Below are positions 21,568 through 39,599 of a stretch of DNA of 64,000 nucleotides, in pieces. A program made the translations under genes and the position numbers. The notes beneath the pieces were generated by a model. The model did not search any database. It had not been told where the DNA came from and saw only the letters and a list, made by a program, of their open reading frames with translations. Origin of the DNA: Bemisia tabaci. Lineage: Eukaryota; Arthropoda; Insecta; Hemiptera; Aleyrodidae. The stretch's first letter is position 1; every line of letters starts with the position of its first letter. The stretch lies in NCBI RefSeq assembly GCF_918797505.1, contig NC_092793.1, forward strand, positions 46,798,243-46,862,242, written 5' to 3'.

Positions 21568-22274
21568 CCGCCGCACAGTGGGCAACGAATCATTTCTGAT
21601 GTTTAGTTTGTCATATTTTGTATTTTTAGAGGGGTTTCTTGGTGGGAATTTCACAAGAAAATGGATGAAATAGGGTTCCCGGCCGTCTGGAAAACCGGGA
21701 TAATAGACCGTGTTTGATAGCGGTTTGATGTATCGTTTGGTTCAAAGCAGTCAAACAAAACCCCAGGCAAAAATTTTAGGATTTCAGTTGGAAAAGCTAA
21801 AAATGTGAAAATTTTTAACATGGCACTTTTCATTGGTATTTGGTACTCAAAAGAATAAAAAATGTATCCTATAAGACCCGTTCCCTCAGATTTCTTAATT
21901 GATTTTTGAGGCTATGTTTACATTTTGGACCAATCGATATCGATACAATCTCACCTGTTTGGTGTATCGAATACGATCTTTCACGGTAAGTCATAGAATT
22001 TGCGACGACAGGAAAGTCTATTTCTGATGTTTTTTTTAAAGCTGATTTTCTTGGCATATTTTATGTGTGCATTTGTAATATCACTAAAACGCTCACTCGA
22101 AATGTATCAAAATTTGGATCAGCGCAACTCGTGGACGTTCTTGCCAAAATCCAGGACGGTGTGGAAATCGCAGAGGCCGAGAACGATCTTTATCCATGGA
22201 GATGAGATTTTATTAAAATTTCCACACTATCTTCAACCTTTTCTATCGACTTGCTCCACTGTGCGCCGCACAAC
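21568..22274. mobile_element. Family-B-like ends around an inverted family H copy
   Basis: Outer ends CCGCCGCACAGTGG and CCACTGTGCGCCGC are inverted. Within lies an inverted family-H copy at 21703-21979 (CGATGTATCGTTTGGTTCAA-type and CCAATCGATATCGATACAA). The motif ATTTCTGATGTTT occurs on both sides of H (21590 and 22019). The detailed history is unclear. Confidence 0.45.
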
Positions 22275-22471
22275 GCCGCCGCCCCCTGGCATTTTACTCG
22301 CTCCATTCGTAAGGCTTCTTGATGACGCGCTATTTCGTGAATAATCACACTGGGTGTTTCGGGTGTGAAGAATTTGAAAATAATGAACTAAATATAGTAA
22401 ACTGGATTAGATTATTGCCACTTCTGAAGAAAACCGAAAAATCTGATTAATTCGAAAAATGAAGGTGCTCC

Positions 22472-22738
22472 GCGGGCTGATTCCTGAAATTAATAGACAA
22501 ACCGATTCACAAGGAAAAAATTGAGCGATCCAATCGGCGGAAGCGGGTGGCTGCAATGGACAAAGGAGGTAAATAGGAGACCATTTAACGGCAACCCGAG
22601 AGAGACTCTATACTTAATTAGACCATCATTTTCCCCCTTAGTCTAAAAGAACCACCCGTTTTAGCCGATAGGACTGCTCCATTTTCCCTTTATTTTCTTT
22701 GTATATCGCTCTCTCCATCATTTCAATTATCAGCCCGC
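22472..22738. mobile_element. Family A MITE, single unit
   Basis: Termini GCGGGCTGATT and AATTATCAGCCCGC; contains ATGGACAAAGGAGGTAAATAG and TTAACGGCAACCCGAG. 267 bp, the same size as each half of the palindrome at 3947-4494. Confidence 0.8.
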
Positions 22739-22750
22739 TTTCAAAAATCT

Positions 22751-22756
22751 CACTGG

Positions 22757-22794
<38 letters not shown>

Positions 22795-23007
22795 CACATT
22801 TGTATCCAGAGTCCAGACTCTTAAAAACATCGACAAGAAAAAGGACTCTTGATTCAATCAGAATCTACCTTAAATCAAGAACCAAGCCTCTTAATTTAAG
22901 CGGATTTCGTCTTGATTCTAGCAAAAATTCGATTGAATCAAGAGTATTTTTTCTTATCAATGTTTTCAAGAGTCTGGACTCTAGATCCAATGTGTTTTTT
23001 TCCAGTG
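22751..23007. mobile_element. Family F MITE, copy 2, with poly-A in its left terminus
   Basis: Termini CACTGG and CCAGTG; arms carry AACATCGACAAGAAAA, ACTCTTGATT and AATCAAGAGT. The A tract of the left terminus is expanded to 37 A (22757-22793), whereas the right terminus has only seven T. Confidence 0.8.
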
Positions 23008-23690
23008 CTGGAAACAGGGAAAACTCGGGGAATTTCAGCCGGCTCTTGTGATATTTTCAGGGGGACTCCGTTTCCGAAAGCCCGAAGTGAGCTCCTCCTT
23101 GCCCTGCGGGTCGATTCTTGAATCGTTATCGAATGACCTTTATCACATATTTTGAAACACCGCAAATGAGTTACGCGATTTTGCAGCTTCAACGTCGATA
23201 TTGCATTTCTCTGATGTACACAGGACTTACAGCATTGAATATCCGGTGCCTCTTAATGACTCGATCCACCGAGTGTCAGTGAATTCTGCTGATCGGCGAA
23301 CATGGCTAACAAAGGCCCTAACACCCCACCCCCCTCGTCCATCCCTCGACGACCTGATAAACATACACACACACAGTGACTGATCCGTTGTACGGCTCTA
23401 ATTAGCAGGATCCCCTTTTGCTAACAGGTCGCACAGCCTCCTGACCCAGTTTTTTGTACACTCCCGTTCCCGCCCCACGCGCACCGCGGATCCGTAACCT
23501 TCGACCTTTCTCGGGCGCGCGGTGCGTGAGAGAGGTGCCCAGATCACGGAAAAGTCGCGAAAAGCGGGGGACGGAACGACCCCCCGCCGACGGGATGATT
23601 GGTCCAACGTTTCAGCTTTTCAGGGCAGTTGGTTGGTTGACCGTATACCCTGGGAGCAAGGGAATTCCCGGTCGAAAAAACGCCTGAAAG
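23008..23690. other. Gene-free spacer, GC-rich at 23455-23600
   Basis: No supported gene. The GC-rich patch around 23460-23600 could be a promoter region for the upstream untranslated Rap1 exon, but no core promoter motif supports it. Confidence 0.3.
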
Positions 23691-23960
23691 CAGGGTCCGG
23701 AAATAGTATCGTTTTTTAAGGGCGGTCCGGAAGTTCTAAAAAAATGCGAAAATTCCGTAAGAAGGTTCGGAATTGCTTTCGTTTTTTGTCATTTTTTTCG
23801 CAATTGGAGCGAGGAATACGAATTTTTGAAATTTTTCCAATTTCGTCGAATGGAGGTGCTGAAAAAGTACTGAATTTGTTTGTTGAGGAGGTACTGTATT
23901 TCTTAAGAAAGTACTGTAAAAGTATTGATTCTTAGCCAGCCTGTTTTAATAGACACCCTG
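23691..23960. mobile_element. Family D MITE, left terminus damaged
   Basis: Starts CAGGGTCCGGAAATAG (the TGTCTAC part is missing) and ends AATAGACACCCTG. Interior repeats GGGCGGTCCGG and CTGAAAAAGTACTGAA match the copy at 21035. Confidence 0.7.
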
Positions 23961-24557
23961 TTAAAGTCTGCGAACTTAATGGGTGCAGAAAATTCCGAAA
24001 CGCCGATTTCATGCCGCAATCCGGCGTCTTTGCCCCACGGCGAAATGTCCGATTCTGTCTTTAAATACCCAATTTCACCCTTTGTATTCAAATCACTAAT
24101 TCCTGACACTGCAAGAACTCCATTTGAATTTCGGTCCGCTCGAATGGTTTTTATGCTCGATTCTCGTCTTTTCTATTTAGTTGTGACCGTACGGAGAATC
24201 CAGGAAACAGCAGAAAAACGCACAGGGATTTGAAATCTAGAAATTTCATCGAGAGCTCGGTTACTCTCGCTGAGGCAGAATCGCGGACATCACCAACCGA
24301 GAACAGTTCGACTCAACACGACAGTTCAACGCGAGAGGAACCCTCTCTCACGTCATCCGGAATCCATACCATCCTTCGGCACGCGGTCCAAACTGACTTG
24401 GCACGTCATGCCATGTCCGAAGGAGGGAGGGGGGGGGGGGTGTCGATCGTTGGAAAGTAGCAGCGCCGGAACATATTCGCAACATGTGGTCGCTGTCTAC
24501 GATAAACCGAAAATCTTGGGCCCGAAGATGCGCTCGCGGTTGTCAAATTTGGAATAT
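23961..24557. other. Gene-free spacer
   Basis: A 102-codon and a 76-codon frame occur without recognisable domains. A run of G lies at 24429-24440. Confidence 0.35.
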
Positions 24558-24700
24558 ATGGACTGCTTTTTGCAATTTGGACCTATAAATTCTGGCTCAT
24601 CTGAAAAAACACTCATGTGCAGAGAGGAAACTAATGGCACATTCTTTGTTTTTAAACCGGGCCGGAATTTATAGTTCCCAATTGCAAAATGTGGTCCACA
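24558..24700. mobile_element. Family P MITE, copy 1
   Basis: Inverted ends TGGACTGCTTTTTGCAATTTGG and CCAATTGCAAAATGTGGTCCA-type sequence, about 143 bp. A second left end follows at 24776-24834 and runs straight into 41 A. Confidence 0.7.
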
Positions 24701-24775
24701 TATATTGCAACAAGGAATCACTTTTTGTAGCTTATTCAAAGAATTGCCGAAGGACAGGGATCACTGAAAGCACAT

Positions 24776-24830
24776 ATGGACTGCATTTTGCAATTTGGAA
24801 CTATAAATTCTGGCGCTTCTGGAAAAATAC

Positions 24831-24875
<45 letters not shown>
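24776..24875. repeat. Family P left end fused to a poly-A tract
   Basis: ATGGACTGCATTTTGCAATTTGG starts a partial P copy that ends in 41 consecutive A (24835-24875). Confidence 0.7.
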
Positions 24876-24879
<4 letters not shown>

Positions 24880-25354
24880 ATAATAATTCAAATAGATAAT
24901 AGAAACTCTTTTACTTCAAAAATTTCCTGTCAATAACAAAAATTCCCAAATCGCGGAGAAGTTTCCATTTAAGCGAGGACAATTTTGTTCCGTTTGAAAA
25001 AAAAAAAAAAGTTTTTAGTGATCTAGGTATTAAGTAGTGGTTCAATTTTGGTCACGGGCAAGTGCTTTTCGGATCATTGCTCGCGGGTAGCGGCAGCTGG
25101 CGGGATGGGGCAAGGCGAACTTGAACTCCTCCCGCGACTTTCCAACGAATGCGTCAGTGTGAATGCACTTGTCGAAAGTTCGTCTCAAGCCGCCTTCCCT
25201 TCCTCCCCTCCCCCATCATTCTCCCTTTCTCAGCGCCGACTGCCAAAATGCCATGCGTGTCTACCGGCCCGGGGAATCAAATCTTCAAATCTCTCTGTTT
25301 CTTCCATTTGAATATATATTTATTTATTCATTCAGTTTCCTCTGAAGTATGGAC
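24876..25354. other. Gene-free spacer
   Basis: Nothing recognised apart from short A runs and a CT-rich patch at 25190-25230. Confidence 0.35.
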
Positions 25355-25508
25355 CAGGGGCGATTTTGTAATTTGGCGACACTGTTTTTCCAGCATTTAA
25401 ATCCATTAAAAATATCGATTCAAGGTGAGGCAAGCTGCCTCCCCAGGAATCTGTTATTTTACATACATTTAAAAAACAGTGTTGCCAACTTTCAAGAATC
25501 GCCACCGG
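25355..25508. mobile_element. Family J MITE, uninterrupted copy
   Basis: Inverted ends GGGGCGATTTTGTAATTTGG and CCAACTTTCAAGAATCGCC; about 154 bp. It contains CCAGGAATCTGTTATTTTAC, the empty equivalent of the site where K entered the copy at 12461. Confidence 0.8.
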
Positions 25509-25520
25509 TATGGACTACAT

Positions 25521-25770
25521 TGCCATGCTAAAAAAGAGCCTTTAGACGTTGCCAAATTTCCTTTGATATAGGTAATGCAAATTTCTGGGAAATCTGTGGT
25601 TATTTATCGTCCATTTTTTTTCTTGAGAATTTCATTCACTATCAGATCTCATTTATCTACAAATTTTGAGAGAAAATGTTCTTAACGCTTTATGAAAATG
25701 AGCTTTTATTGGAAGAATTTTAGCACCTCTCGAATGCTCATACGGCGTTGTGCCTTATTTAGCACGACAG
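25521..25770. mobile_element. Family N MITE, copy 2
   Basis: TGCCATGCTAAAAA to TTTAGCACGACAG. Shares GACGTTGCCAAATTTCC and CTCTCGAATGCTCATACGGC with the copy at 4563-4814. It lies about 230 bp upstream of the first coding exon of Rap1. Confidence 0.7.
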
Positions 25771-25998
25771 TTAACGGACGCACTGTTGTCAGGGCGTTTC
25801 ATGAAAAAAGTGGCATGCTAACATCAATATATCGATTTATCTTTGATTTATCGATATATTTTGATGCATCATAGACATAATTTTTTGTCTTTTACCAATA
25901 CCTTTTGAATTGACACATTTTTTCTCCTCTTTTAAGAATATTTATCTGTTTATCGCATCGCAATTATTAACGTATATTTGTTTAATTTTCTGTTGCAG

Positions 25999-30464
<4,466 letters not shown>

Positions 30465-33400
30465 AAGCTGTTATTGGAAGGTATTAGCTTGATTTGTTTA
30501 TATTGAACCAAGCATCGTGACCAGGTGCGTGTAAATATTTTATCAATTTACCGTGTACATCGTGCAGGCTTGTGTCATGTCAGCCATTCTGCGCGTTGCT
30601 ATGTTCTGAGCTGCTGAGCCACTTCTCACCGTTAATAATTAATTGTTGTTAAATTTTAAAATTGAATGTATGTATAAATCAGTTTTATTTTGATTATAAT
30701 CTATTGAATAATGGATATGAAGATATATCATTAAATGTAATCTAGTTTTGTAAGTATACCTTCTTCCAGTTGTCGTGCGCTCTATCTTCTGAGGCTTGGA
30801 AGTGTTTGCACAAATCCATTTTTCTTTCAATTTTCGACTCGTGTAATTTGTTTTATGCACTTAGCAATGATTTTTCATACATTCGTAGTTAAGCATTACC
30901 TCTTCCTCAGTCAATACCAATCAAGCACATTAAATGCATTCAAGTTTGAACAGCAACCTGCGATCCAGACGAAAATTTCTACAATAAGCACTTTGTCGTA
31001 ATACCTTGTTTTATACTCAGTTGTTAGTTCTTATCACGGTTCTATCTCACTCTACTTGTCTTTCCTTCTTCTGAAAAACTGAACTGTTTCCATGTTTTTA
31101 TCCTCAATTAATACTATTGTGTTCAGAATTTCATGCTGGTAGTTTGACAAGGATTTTCTTTTGTGCTCTCAGCGTTTTTTGTCGGTTTAGCATTGTGAAT
31201 TTTGTTCACCCTCCCATCTCACAGCTCTAAGTTGAATAGTTCAGGGGTACTCTTTCTAGCTAATTAGACATAGTTCCCCCTTTCGAACTTTAAACATCGA
31301 TTACAGGATTTGTGCATTTTTTGCATTCAAATTTGATCAATCTGAGGACCAAAGTGAGAATCTGTAGTTCAAGCATACCATTAGAACTTGGACTGAAACT
31401 GCTCAAGTTAGGCTTCTGTCTGATGTAGCTTTTTCCCTGCATCTTGTCATCATCAAAACGGGAAAGGGTCTTCAAAACAAATCCTCTTAAATTGGTATCA
31501 TCCTTTTTTATTTAATACAATCAAAAAGAGAGTAAAATTATTTGTTTCATTCCTCCTTAAAAATTTAGACGGGTATCCCAATCTGCTACTTTTGAAATTT
31601 TATATTCTTTCTAAATCAGGTGTCCTGTATCGTTGAAGTATCCATTATGCATTACCCCTCAATTCCTCTTTTCTCGTAATGTAAGTTGCAGACTTTCAAC
31701 ACATTTTCGCAATTTGAATAGAGAGATGTATGGATGCTAACGCTGTTAAAGAAGATATCAAACAGAATGGCATAATCGCAGAACTGAACATTGGTACCTT
31801 TTGAAGGAATTGGTATGAATGTAATACCCGTTGACACTAGAGGGCTGCTGCTGGTGTTTCTGGATTTTTTTTTTCGAAACCAAATGTGCACAGTTTATCA
31901 CTTGCTAATGCCAGTCATCACCCACTAATCTATAAAAGTTAGCTCCTTTTTTACCCTGATGGATCCTAATATTGTTGGATCAGTAGCAGTCTTCAATGCA
32001 GCCATTTCGGCTAAATTTATGAGAAATTTTTCTGAACTTTTCCACTCATCAGAATTTTGGCAGTCTGTAGGTAGTCGTTCATGTGTACCTTTTTGTTCTC
32101 CTTCTTTGTATTCCGTTTGAAATTACTTAGGATTTTAAATTATTTTGTCAAGATTTTATTCCAGAGATGCCTACTACTCCTCTGCCTAACTTGTACCGTT
32201 ATTTTTACTTATTTCTCCTCTAGTTATTGTAATTTTTATGCAAAGGTTTCCACTTGTTTCTTCTTAATTTACCGGCTTAGTTTATTTATTTCATTGGTAT
32301 TTTTTTATCACGCAGTACTGATAACTTTGTTATAAAATCCCATTTCAGAAACACTCACATGTTAGTCTGTTGTTCAGATGTGATTGAAGTGAATATTTGT
32401 TGAAAAATGTTTGAAGGTTTAAGTTTACTCTAGAACCAAGTGGTTCCACCCTTACCAAACGTTATTGAATCACAAATGCCTATTTTACCCGGTGTGCAAT
32501 TGTAATCTAACGAACTCAGCTGTAAATTTTTGTTTTGCAAGTGATGGACGGATGCAAACGCACAAACTAACTGGTCCTTGTCAATTAGCATCTTATCCTA
32601 GTCGTCATAAGTTTTTAAACAATGAGACCAAGTTAAGATTTTGACTCCTACATTCTGACACTGGTTAAATGTTCGTAAAAGCCACACCGAGTTTGTCAGT
32701 TTTTGATGGATTTTTCTTGTTCATCTTTTTTTGTCTCCGGCTACTTTTTAACAAATGATATTTCAGGATTTGATGATTTTTCTCAAGCATCATGGCTCCC
32801 TTTACCAATGAGTCATTTCTCTGATAAATAGAAGCTGAAGCCTCCTTCAATTTTTAAAAAAATCTAAAAATATAAATTATCATTGTCTAGTGATGGGCTT
32901 TATGATCCAAAAAAATTCTACCAGAAGGTTTTCACCTACTCACCTGCCCCACTTATGTCTTTTATTCTCTGTGGCTCACATCTCAAATATTTGCAATGTC
33001 ATGTATTCAATTCCTTTTGGAATCAAATCATCAGTGCTAAGCTTGTTGCGAATGACACCAGCATAATATACACAAATGCACTGTGTTAGAGCGGTCTATT
33101 GTCCTTGAACTCAAATCCTTAAGTTGACAAGAATAGGATTCATTTTGTGATGGACAGCGTTTGATTTTAACTGTAGGCATCCGTTTTCCAATACGCACAA
33201 GTGATTTCTAATTGTTTTTCTGAACCTTCGCATTTCGTTATTCAAATGGAGTGTTCATTGAGGTACTGCACAACAGGTTATCAGTTCAAGTTCATGGTAG
33301 AAAATGATTCGTGTACATACAAATTTTGAAATCAACTTATATTTGAGGCAAAATTTCACTATCAACATCGGTCCAGTGGCTAAATCCAAATACTGTCATA

Positions 33401-36400
33401 CCTGTATCATGATTTACCTCAAAAGCTCTGCAAGGTTTTTACTCGTGAGCTGATTTCTGAATGAGTCATTGCCTGAATCGTTTTCAGTGTAAAATTTTAA
33501 AACGAAACCAAGTATGATCATGATTTAATTCTCTCCATATCTGTTTGCTCATTGCACTATAAGCACAAGTCAATATGTGGTTCCAAGTAGAAATTATGAA
33601 AGAATTACCGGCCATGCACCAGCAAATTATGACAGTTGTGGGAGAAAATGGGCCCAAAATAGTGTTGTTCTTTTTGTGATACTATGATGCTGACCCATGA
33701 TCTACTAATGAAATCAAGATGAAGTTTCTCAGTGGCTTACCTAAGAAATTATTGCATCATCCCATTAGTTTTGGAACGCCTATGATCGCAAGAATACTTC
33801 TTTGAAAAGAAAAAAGGAAAGTATATTTAAAATATTGAAAAGCATAATGAATCCAATGACTTTAAAATTCAACAGAGAATATTTGCATTGTAAAGTAATG
33901 AATTCAATAACAGCACTCTCCTCATATTTTTTTCAAACTCTGTTTTTTGATTATTCATATTTAAGCCCTCCTCTCCCAAATTTAAAGAAAAGATTACCTT
34001 TGGAAATAAATTTTAGGGATATAGAGCCAGACAACGGAGTTTTTTAATCAATGTTTATTTACAAAATGCGTGGATGTGTGAAAAACTCTGTGGTCTGGCT
34101 GTGTCCCTAAAAGTAATTTCCAATATTAAAAAACCACTCAATATGCGGCTTAACTCATATCATAAAAAATTACCTGCCACCCTGTGATGAAATTGTAAGT
34201 GAAGGCTCGTACTTGTGCAAGGAAAAAGCCTATGAATATTTTTCTACTGTGTCCTTTTTCTCTACCTTGACAGAGTCCCCTACATAACCAGTTGACCAGT
34301 GGTATACTTTATCCATCCAGTGCAGAACAAAATAATCGCTGTTAGTTCCCGTGTCTGTCTGAAGTTATGTACTAGTTATTACTTTTTGTTTAGTTTTAAG
34401 TGATCACTGATGATGTTAAAATCAACTAAATATCTTAGAATATCACTCCGGTTTTAGCTGTAAATAGAAATTGAATTGAAAAAACTTAAAGGAGAAAAAT
34501 CCTTGTAATTACATACTGCTATAAAAAATTATTAAAGATTTTTTAATGAAACCTCAATTTTTCTCTAACTTTTTATTTTTCTCTCTGCGTGAAATTTCTC
34601 TTGACAGTTTACTTTTTCTTTCACTAAAGAAATTGCAATCAGCTGGTTGGAAACAGGCACACTCCAAACAGTTGTCAGTTCCTCCTAGCGCTATAATAAG
34701 GGTGACATTAGAGATCTTTAACAGAAAGGGTATAGACATGGACCAATAACACTCAACGATTCAGAAAAATGGCGGCAATGTTTGGTTTAGTGGTAGTCAT
34801 TGCCAATTTTTGACAGGTATTGCCTGCTGCACTTTTTGCAAACCTTGCTGCTGTAGAGAGGCTTGTCGAAAGTATTTTTTTAATTGTTATTCATGAAATT
34901 GGTTCGAAAATCTATTAAATATATGTACCATTTCATTCGAGTGAAATTCACAGCATCGCAAACCATTTTAAGATATTTGCATGAAATGTTCCCTCAGGCA
35001 CTCATAAAACGCATAACAGCCGAGTCAGTTGGACAAGGATCCTTTAGTGTCTATTTTCTTTCTATGAAAGTTTCTAGGTGATACTACAAAATTTTACTAG
35101 TCAGCGTAAGACTAGAAACTACAAGGGGATCCGTTTATCTCCATTATTTCACCAAATCACAATCAAAGAATAGAACTTCATACCAGCTGCGAATAGTGCG
35201 TTGTTCCATGCATTAATTCAATGAAGAAAGCTCAATTTAGATTTTTTACAGTGTCCATTCTTAAAATATTTTTATGATGACTATGATCTAGTCTTGATGC
35301 ACTGTTATGACAAACTACTTATGCCAGATCCAATGATTTTATCTTCAATTTGTAGAGAAACCAGACAAGGCTGGTCTATTGTCAATCATACGTTTAAAAT
35401 TTACTTATTTTCTTTCAACGCTGCATAAAATCATGGAAACTGGCTAGGTACTGATCTTAATTGTCTTGATGTCATTACGTTTTTTTTATCTCTGGCAGCT
35501 AAAAAGACAGTTGTCAGGCCTTATGTGCAAGCTGTTTTGAGATTCATGCTGCATTGTCACTAGAACATCATTACATTTTTTCCAAAGAGGACTATTAGAC
35601 TTAACTCTATGATCTTATGTCAAAAATTTTCTCAGAAGATAAATAGTATTCTAGAGGAAAGTCTAATTTGACATAATTGAATTCCAAGAAAGAAGCTAAC
35701 TAGTTCTTGCGATTTTCAAATGTAACTAAGAAGGAATAAGTCACTTGATCTTGGTGACACGAAATATCTGTTTTAATTTTACATGTACAGCAGAAAACTG
35801 AGCCAATCTTTTATATTGGTTTTTTACCGATAGGTAAAAAATTCGCTTACAATTTTGGAGTAATACACACGGTAACGGTGAGCTTCATATGTAGAAACCA
35901 AACTTCATAAAAAATTCGCCATTACTTGGAGGAGGTATAAAATGTGCTTTTTTCCTTTTTCTTTCTAGCTTTTTTGCAGATAAAGAAAATTAATGATGTT
36001 TTGTTTTTTCCTCTCTTAAAAAGAAAAAGGTGTAAAAGTAAGCACAATTTTGTTCGAATTTTTAATGGTGAAGACTTTGTTTTTTCCATCCTCCCCCTCA
36101 GAAAGAGAAAGAATGGAGGCATTTGGAAAAATAGGTAATGAAATTTTGGGAAATGGTTGAAGCAACTACTTTTTTTTTCTATTATTATAACATATTTTTT
36201 AGCCAATTATTTGACCAAAGTCTATGCATTTATCAAATCTACCTTTTCATATTACTCACTTACACTTCAGAAATTCTATATTATTTATTCTTGTATTCAG
36301 AACTCTTCAAGGCTTGTTTTGTGTAGTTCAGGTGTATACCTCCAGGTTGTAACACCCAAAATTAAGTAACTCAGGTTAAATTTTTCTTGTTTCTCGCCTT

Positions 36401-38690
36401 TTTAGAATCATGTAGGTCTACTCCTGCTTCCAATATAATCAGAGATATTTATGTAATACCCATCCTTAAAACTTGGTGGACAATGTTGTCCATTACCAGA
36501 ATGTTTACCACGCTTCCTGTTCTCTTGGTCTCATTTATGGTGCTTTTTGAGCAAAAAGTGCTTTGATTCATCACCATTAATGAAACGAAGGTACCTATAG
36601 TGGCCGCTCAATGATTCCAAGCTTCTGTATCTGAAGGTGAGGTCAATCCCCTCGGAAAAATCGCGTTATTTTGAACAAAAGTCAGTGTAAGTCCCCCGCC
36701 CCCCCTTAATAATTCGAGATTTTTGTTGGCTGGATAGCAACCTCTATGATTTGACATAGTTTGAACAAGCGCTTTGTAATTTGAAATGACTGGATCTGAT
36801 GCGCTGCAATTGGCAATTCCTCATAGGCTGTTTGCTCTGGAAATCTTGCGATCTTATCTAGACCAACTTGATATTGGTGACAATGTATTCGAAGCACTAG
36901 CCCTGATTGAAAACTAAGTTGACCGCTGATGCAAAGATTCCTTAACCCAGTCCAAAATTACAAATTTTTTTCTCCAAGTAAAATGGATGTCGGTTTTGTT
37001 TTTGTTTTGGGTTTTTGTCTAACTACAAATTGTATTGCTTTCAAATAAAGCTTCATTCGAGCAGGTAGTGGGTGCTCTTTCCTGCCTCTCATCTGTATAT
37101 CATTATGGTTGTTTGATTTTTCATTTTCATTTTCTATTTTCTTTATTTGTCTTGAATCTTGTTTCGAAATTTTCCTGCATTATTCTCTTTAGTTCAAAAT
37201 CTCGCCAATTCGTGAAGCTTCTTAATTTAAAAAAAAAAAAAAACCACTTGGTCTCTTTAATCCGAATTATTCAGCGGCCCTTTTAGGAAAAATTGTAATT
37301 TGCACTCATGCTATGAATGACACATTATCTGTCGTGGTTTTTATACGACAGCCTCTCTCTATATTGGATTCATATCCTCAGCAAAGGGATGGATCTTATC
37401 ATTTTTGACTCCCTTAGTAGACTCAAAGATTATTCATTCTGAATAAAACGCCATTCTTGCTTTCATGGCTTATGGTTTCCACAGAAGGATTGATTTACAC
37501 TACCATTCTCACAATTTCTTTTAGGTACCATTATTAATGATTAAGTTGCATCGGTATTGATTCATTCGCTCAGTTTTCTCTCCTTTTTTTCCTCTGCTGA
37601 TGATTATTTCTCATCCTTTTATAATGCTTACTCTTCCTTTAACAACAGAGACTCTCAAAAAAAAAGTCTGATGTGTTGGGAGCTAATTCAGTGGATGAAG
37701 CAATCAGTCACGAGTTTAGTTTAAACAAATTAGTTGTGGAGGAAATTTAAAAAATCTCTGGATTTCTTCCAGAAAAAAGTGTATCCGTTCTTATTATCAT
37801 TACTTATGTACTTATTTTAGACAGTTCCACTGTAGCCTGTCTTAGTTTTGAATATATTTCCAGGAAAAATCATGTAGATAAACGTCTAAATTAAAAAAGG
37901 CAACAGTCATTGCGTGCATCATGCAAGTTGATTAAGCAACAGGCTGATTATGAGACTGCCAGGGGCTTTCTCCAATGTTGGAACCTTATTTAGGAATTGC
38001 AGTTCAGCTAGGAACACTTCAAAGTAAGCCCAACTGAGCGTTTTTAGAAGCAATTTCTTTCTCTATCATTTGTCTCTTCCAATTGTGCAATTTTGTAACC
38101 ATTCTCTCTTATACTCTGATAACAAATCTTGGTGTCTACCTGTCCTCTCTTGTCTGTTCTTATCTCGGCTCTGATGATGTCAAAAGTGTCAGTTTGAATT
38201 TTCTTTGATTTCAGTCATATTAGACTCTGCATTTTTTCAATTCGGTACTAATTTCGATACATGTTGGGTACCTCCTGTTTCAGTATTTATTGTATTTATG
38301 AACGAATGAAATAAATAATTTGATATGCTGAAGTTTGTAGCTTTATCGAAAAACCCCATTTGTGCAAACTACTCTTTAGCAGGCATGCTCCCTTTCAAAG
38401 TTTATTAAAATCACTGGTTAAAAGATTCTAAAACTCGATAGGTTATATGGAGCAAGGTAAATGCGTGCCTAAAAACTTCCTACAGTGAGTCCTAAACATA
38501 GTTTGTAATTCTATTCATTTGGTACCTATTTATTGCACGTAAAGGATTGTGATTTTGCGACAAGATTGAGGATAATCGCTCTAATGTTGATGATCACAGC
38601 TATTTTATCGCCAAATAATCGTAAAAAAACGCAACTCCTATTCCAAATCATCACGAATTTTCCGTCCAAAAATGCAACGTGGAGACCCTT
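30465..38690. other. Element-free stretch after Rap1: possible long 3' UTR, no gene seen
   Basis: About 8.2 kb follow the Rap1 stop codon. I recognise none of the inverted-repeat families found elsewhere and no convincing ORF on either strand. The plus strand is AT-rich with frequent T runs. Candidate poly-A signals AATAAA are at 37044-37049 and 38310-38315, and an ATTAAA lies near 30731. It could be a long Rap1 3' UTR followed by spacer, or contain a non-coding transcript; the sequence alone does not decide. Confidence 0.4.
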
Positions 38691-39005
38691 TCCCATTCCC
38701 GGGCAGGGCCGGATTAAGGGGATGGCCACATGGGCCGCGGCCCATGGCGGCCAAATGTAGGGGGCGGCAAATTTTGCAATTGTTTTGAATGTAGGTATCA
38801 AAAAGAGAGAGGAACAATCTGATTCAGAAAATAAATTACAAACGAGAAAAGGCGACAAAATCTCTCATTTCCTGAGAGTAAAAGTACAGCAATTTCTAAT
38901 TTTGTGTTCTTTCGGTGATACAAGACACAACACCTTTAATTAGTCGAGTTACGAGAGAAACTCAACACGCAATTTGACCTTGGAACGGAGCGGCGCGGAG
39001 GTCAG

Positions 39006-39240
39006 CATAAAACGTATAGCGCCTACAAGACTGCATGAATACCTCTCGCATATTGCGTCAAACTCACTGCGGTCAGCAGTAGTCGGCTTGAAACGCATAG
39101 CGCCTACAAGACTGCATGTATACTTAACGCATTGCGCCAAACAGTGTGGTCAGTAGCGGTCGGCGTGAAACGCATAGCGCCTACAAGACTGCATGAATAC
39201 TTCCCGCATTGCGCCAATACAGTGCGGTCGACGCGGCGGT
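39006..39240 (+). repeat. Minisatellite, about 80-bp unit, 3 copies
   Basis: Three direct copies share ATAGCGCCTACAAGACTGCA followed by TGxATAC, CGCATTGCG and a GCGGTC motif. Confidence 0.9.
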
Positions 39241-39316
39241 GGAAGTTAAAATTTTTAACCACATTTATGTTTGTTCCCACCCTTCCCCCACCGGCACGTT
39301 CACTTGATGGTTTTTA

Positions 39317-39599
39317 TAGATCGTATTCGACAGATCACTCAGGTGAGATTACCTATAGTGATATCGATTGGTTCAATATGTAACCACAGCCTCTAAAATC
39401 AATTTAGAAATCTGAGGTAACGGGTCTTATGTGATCGAAGTTTTATTCTCTCGAGTACCAAATGGCAATGAAAAGTGAAATTGTCAGGAATTTTCTCATT
39501 CTCAGCTTTTCTAAATTAAATCCTAAAATGTTTGTTCGAGGTTATGTTCCATTGTTTTGAACCAAACGATACATCGAACCACTGTCGAATGCGATCTAT
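39317..39599. mobile_element. Family H element, uninterrupted
   Basis: TAGATCGTATTCGAC to GTCGAATGCGATCTA; contains GATATCGATTGGTTCAA and GAACCAAACGATACATCGAA. It is the empty-site reference for the G insertion at 13475. Confidence 0.8.
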
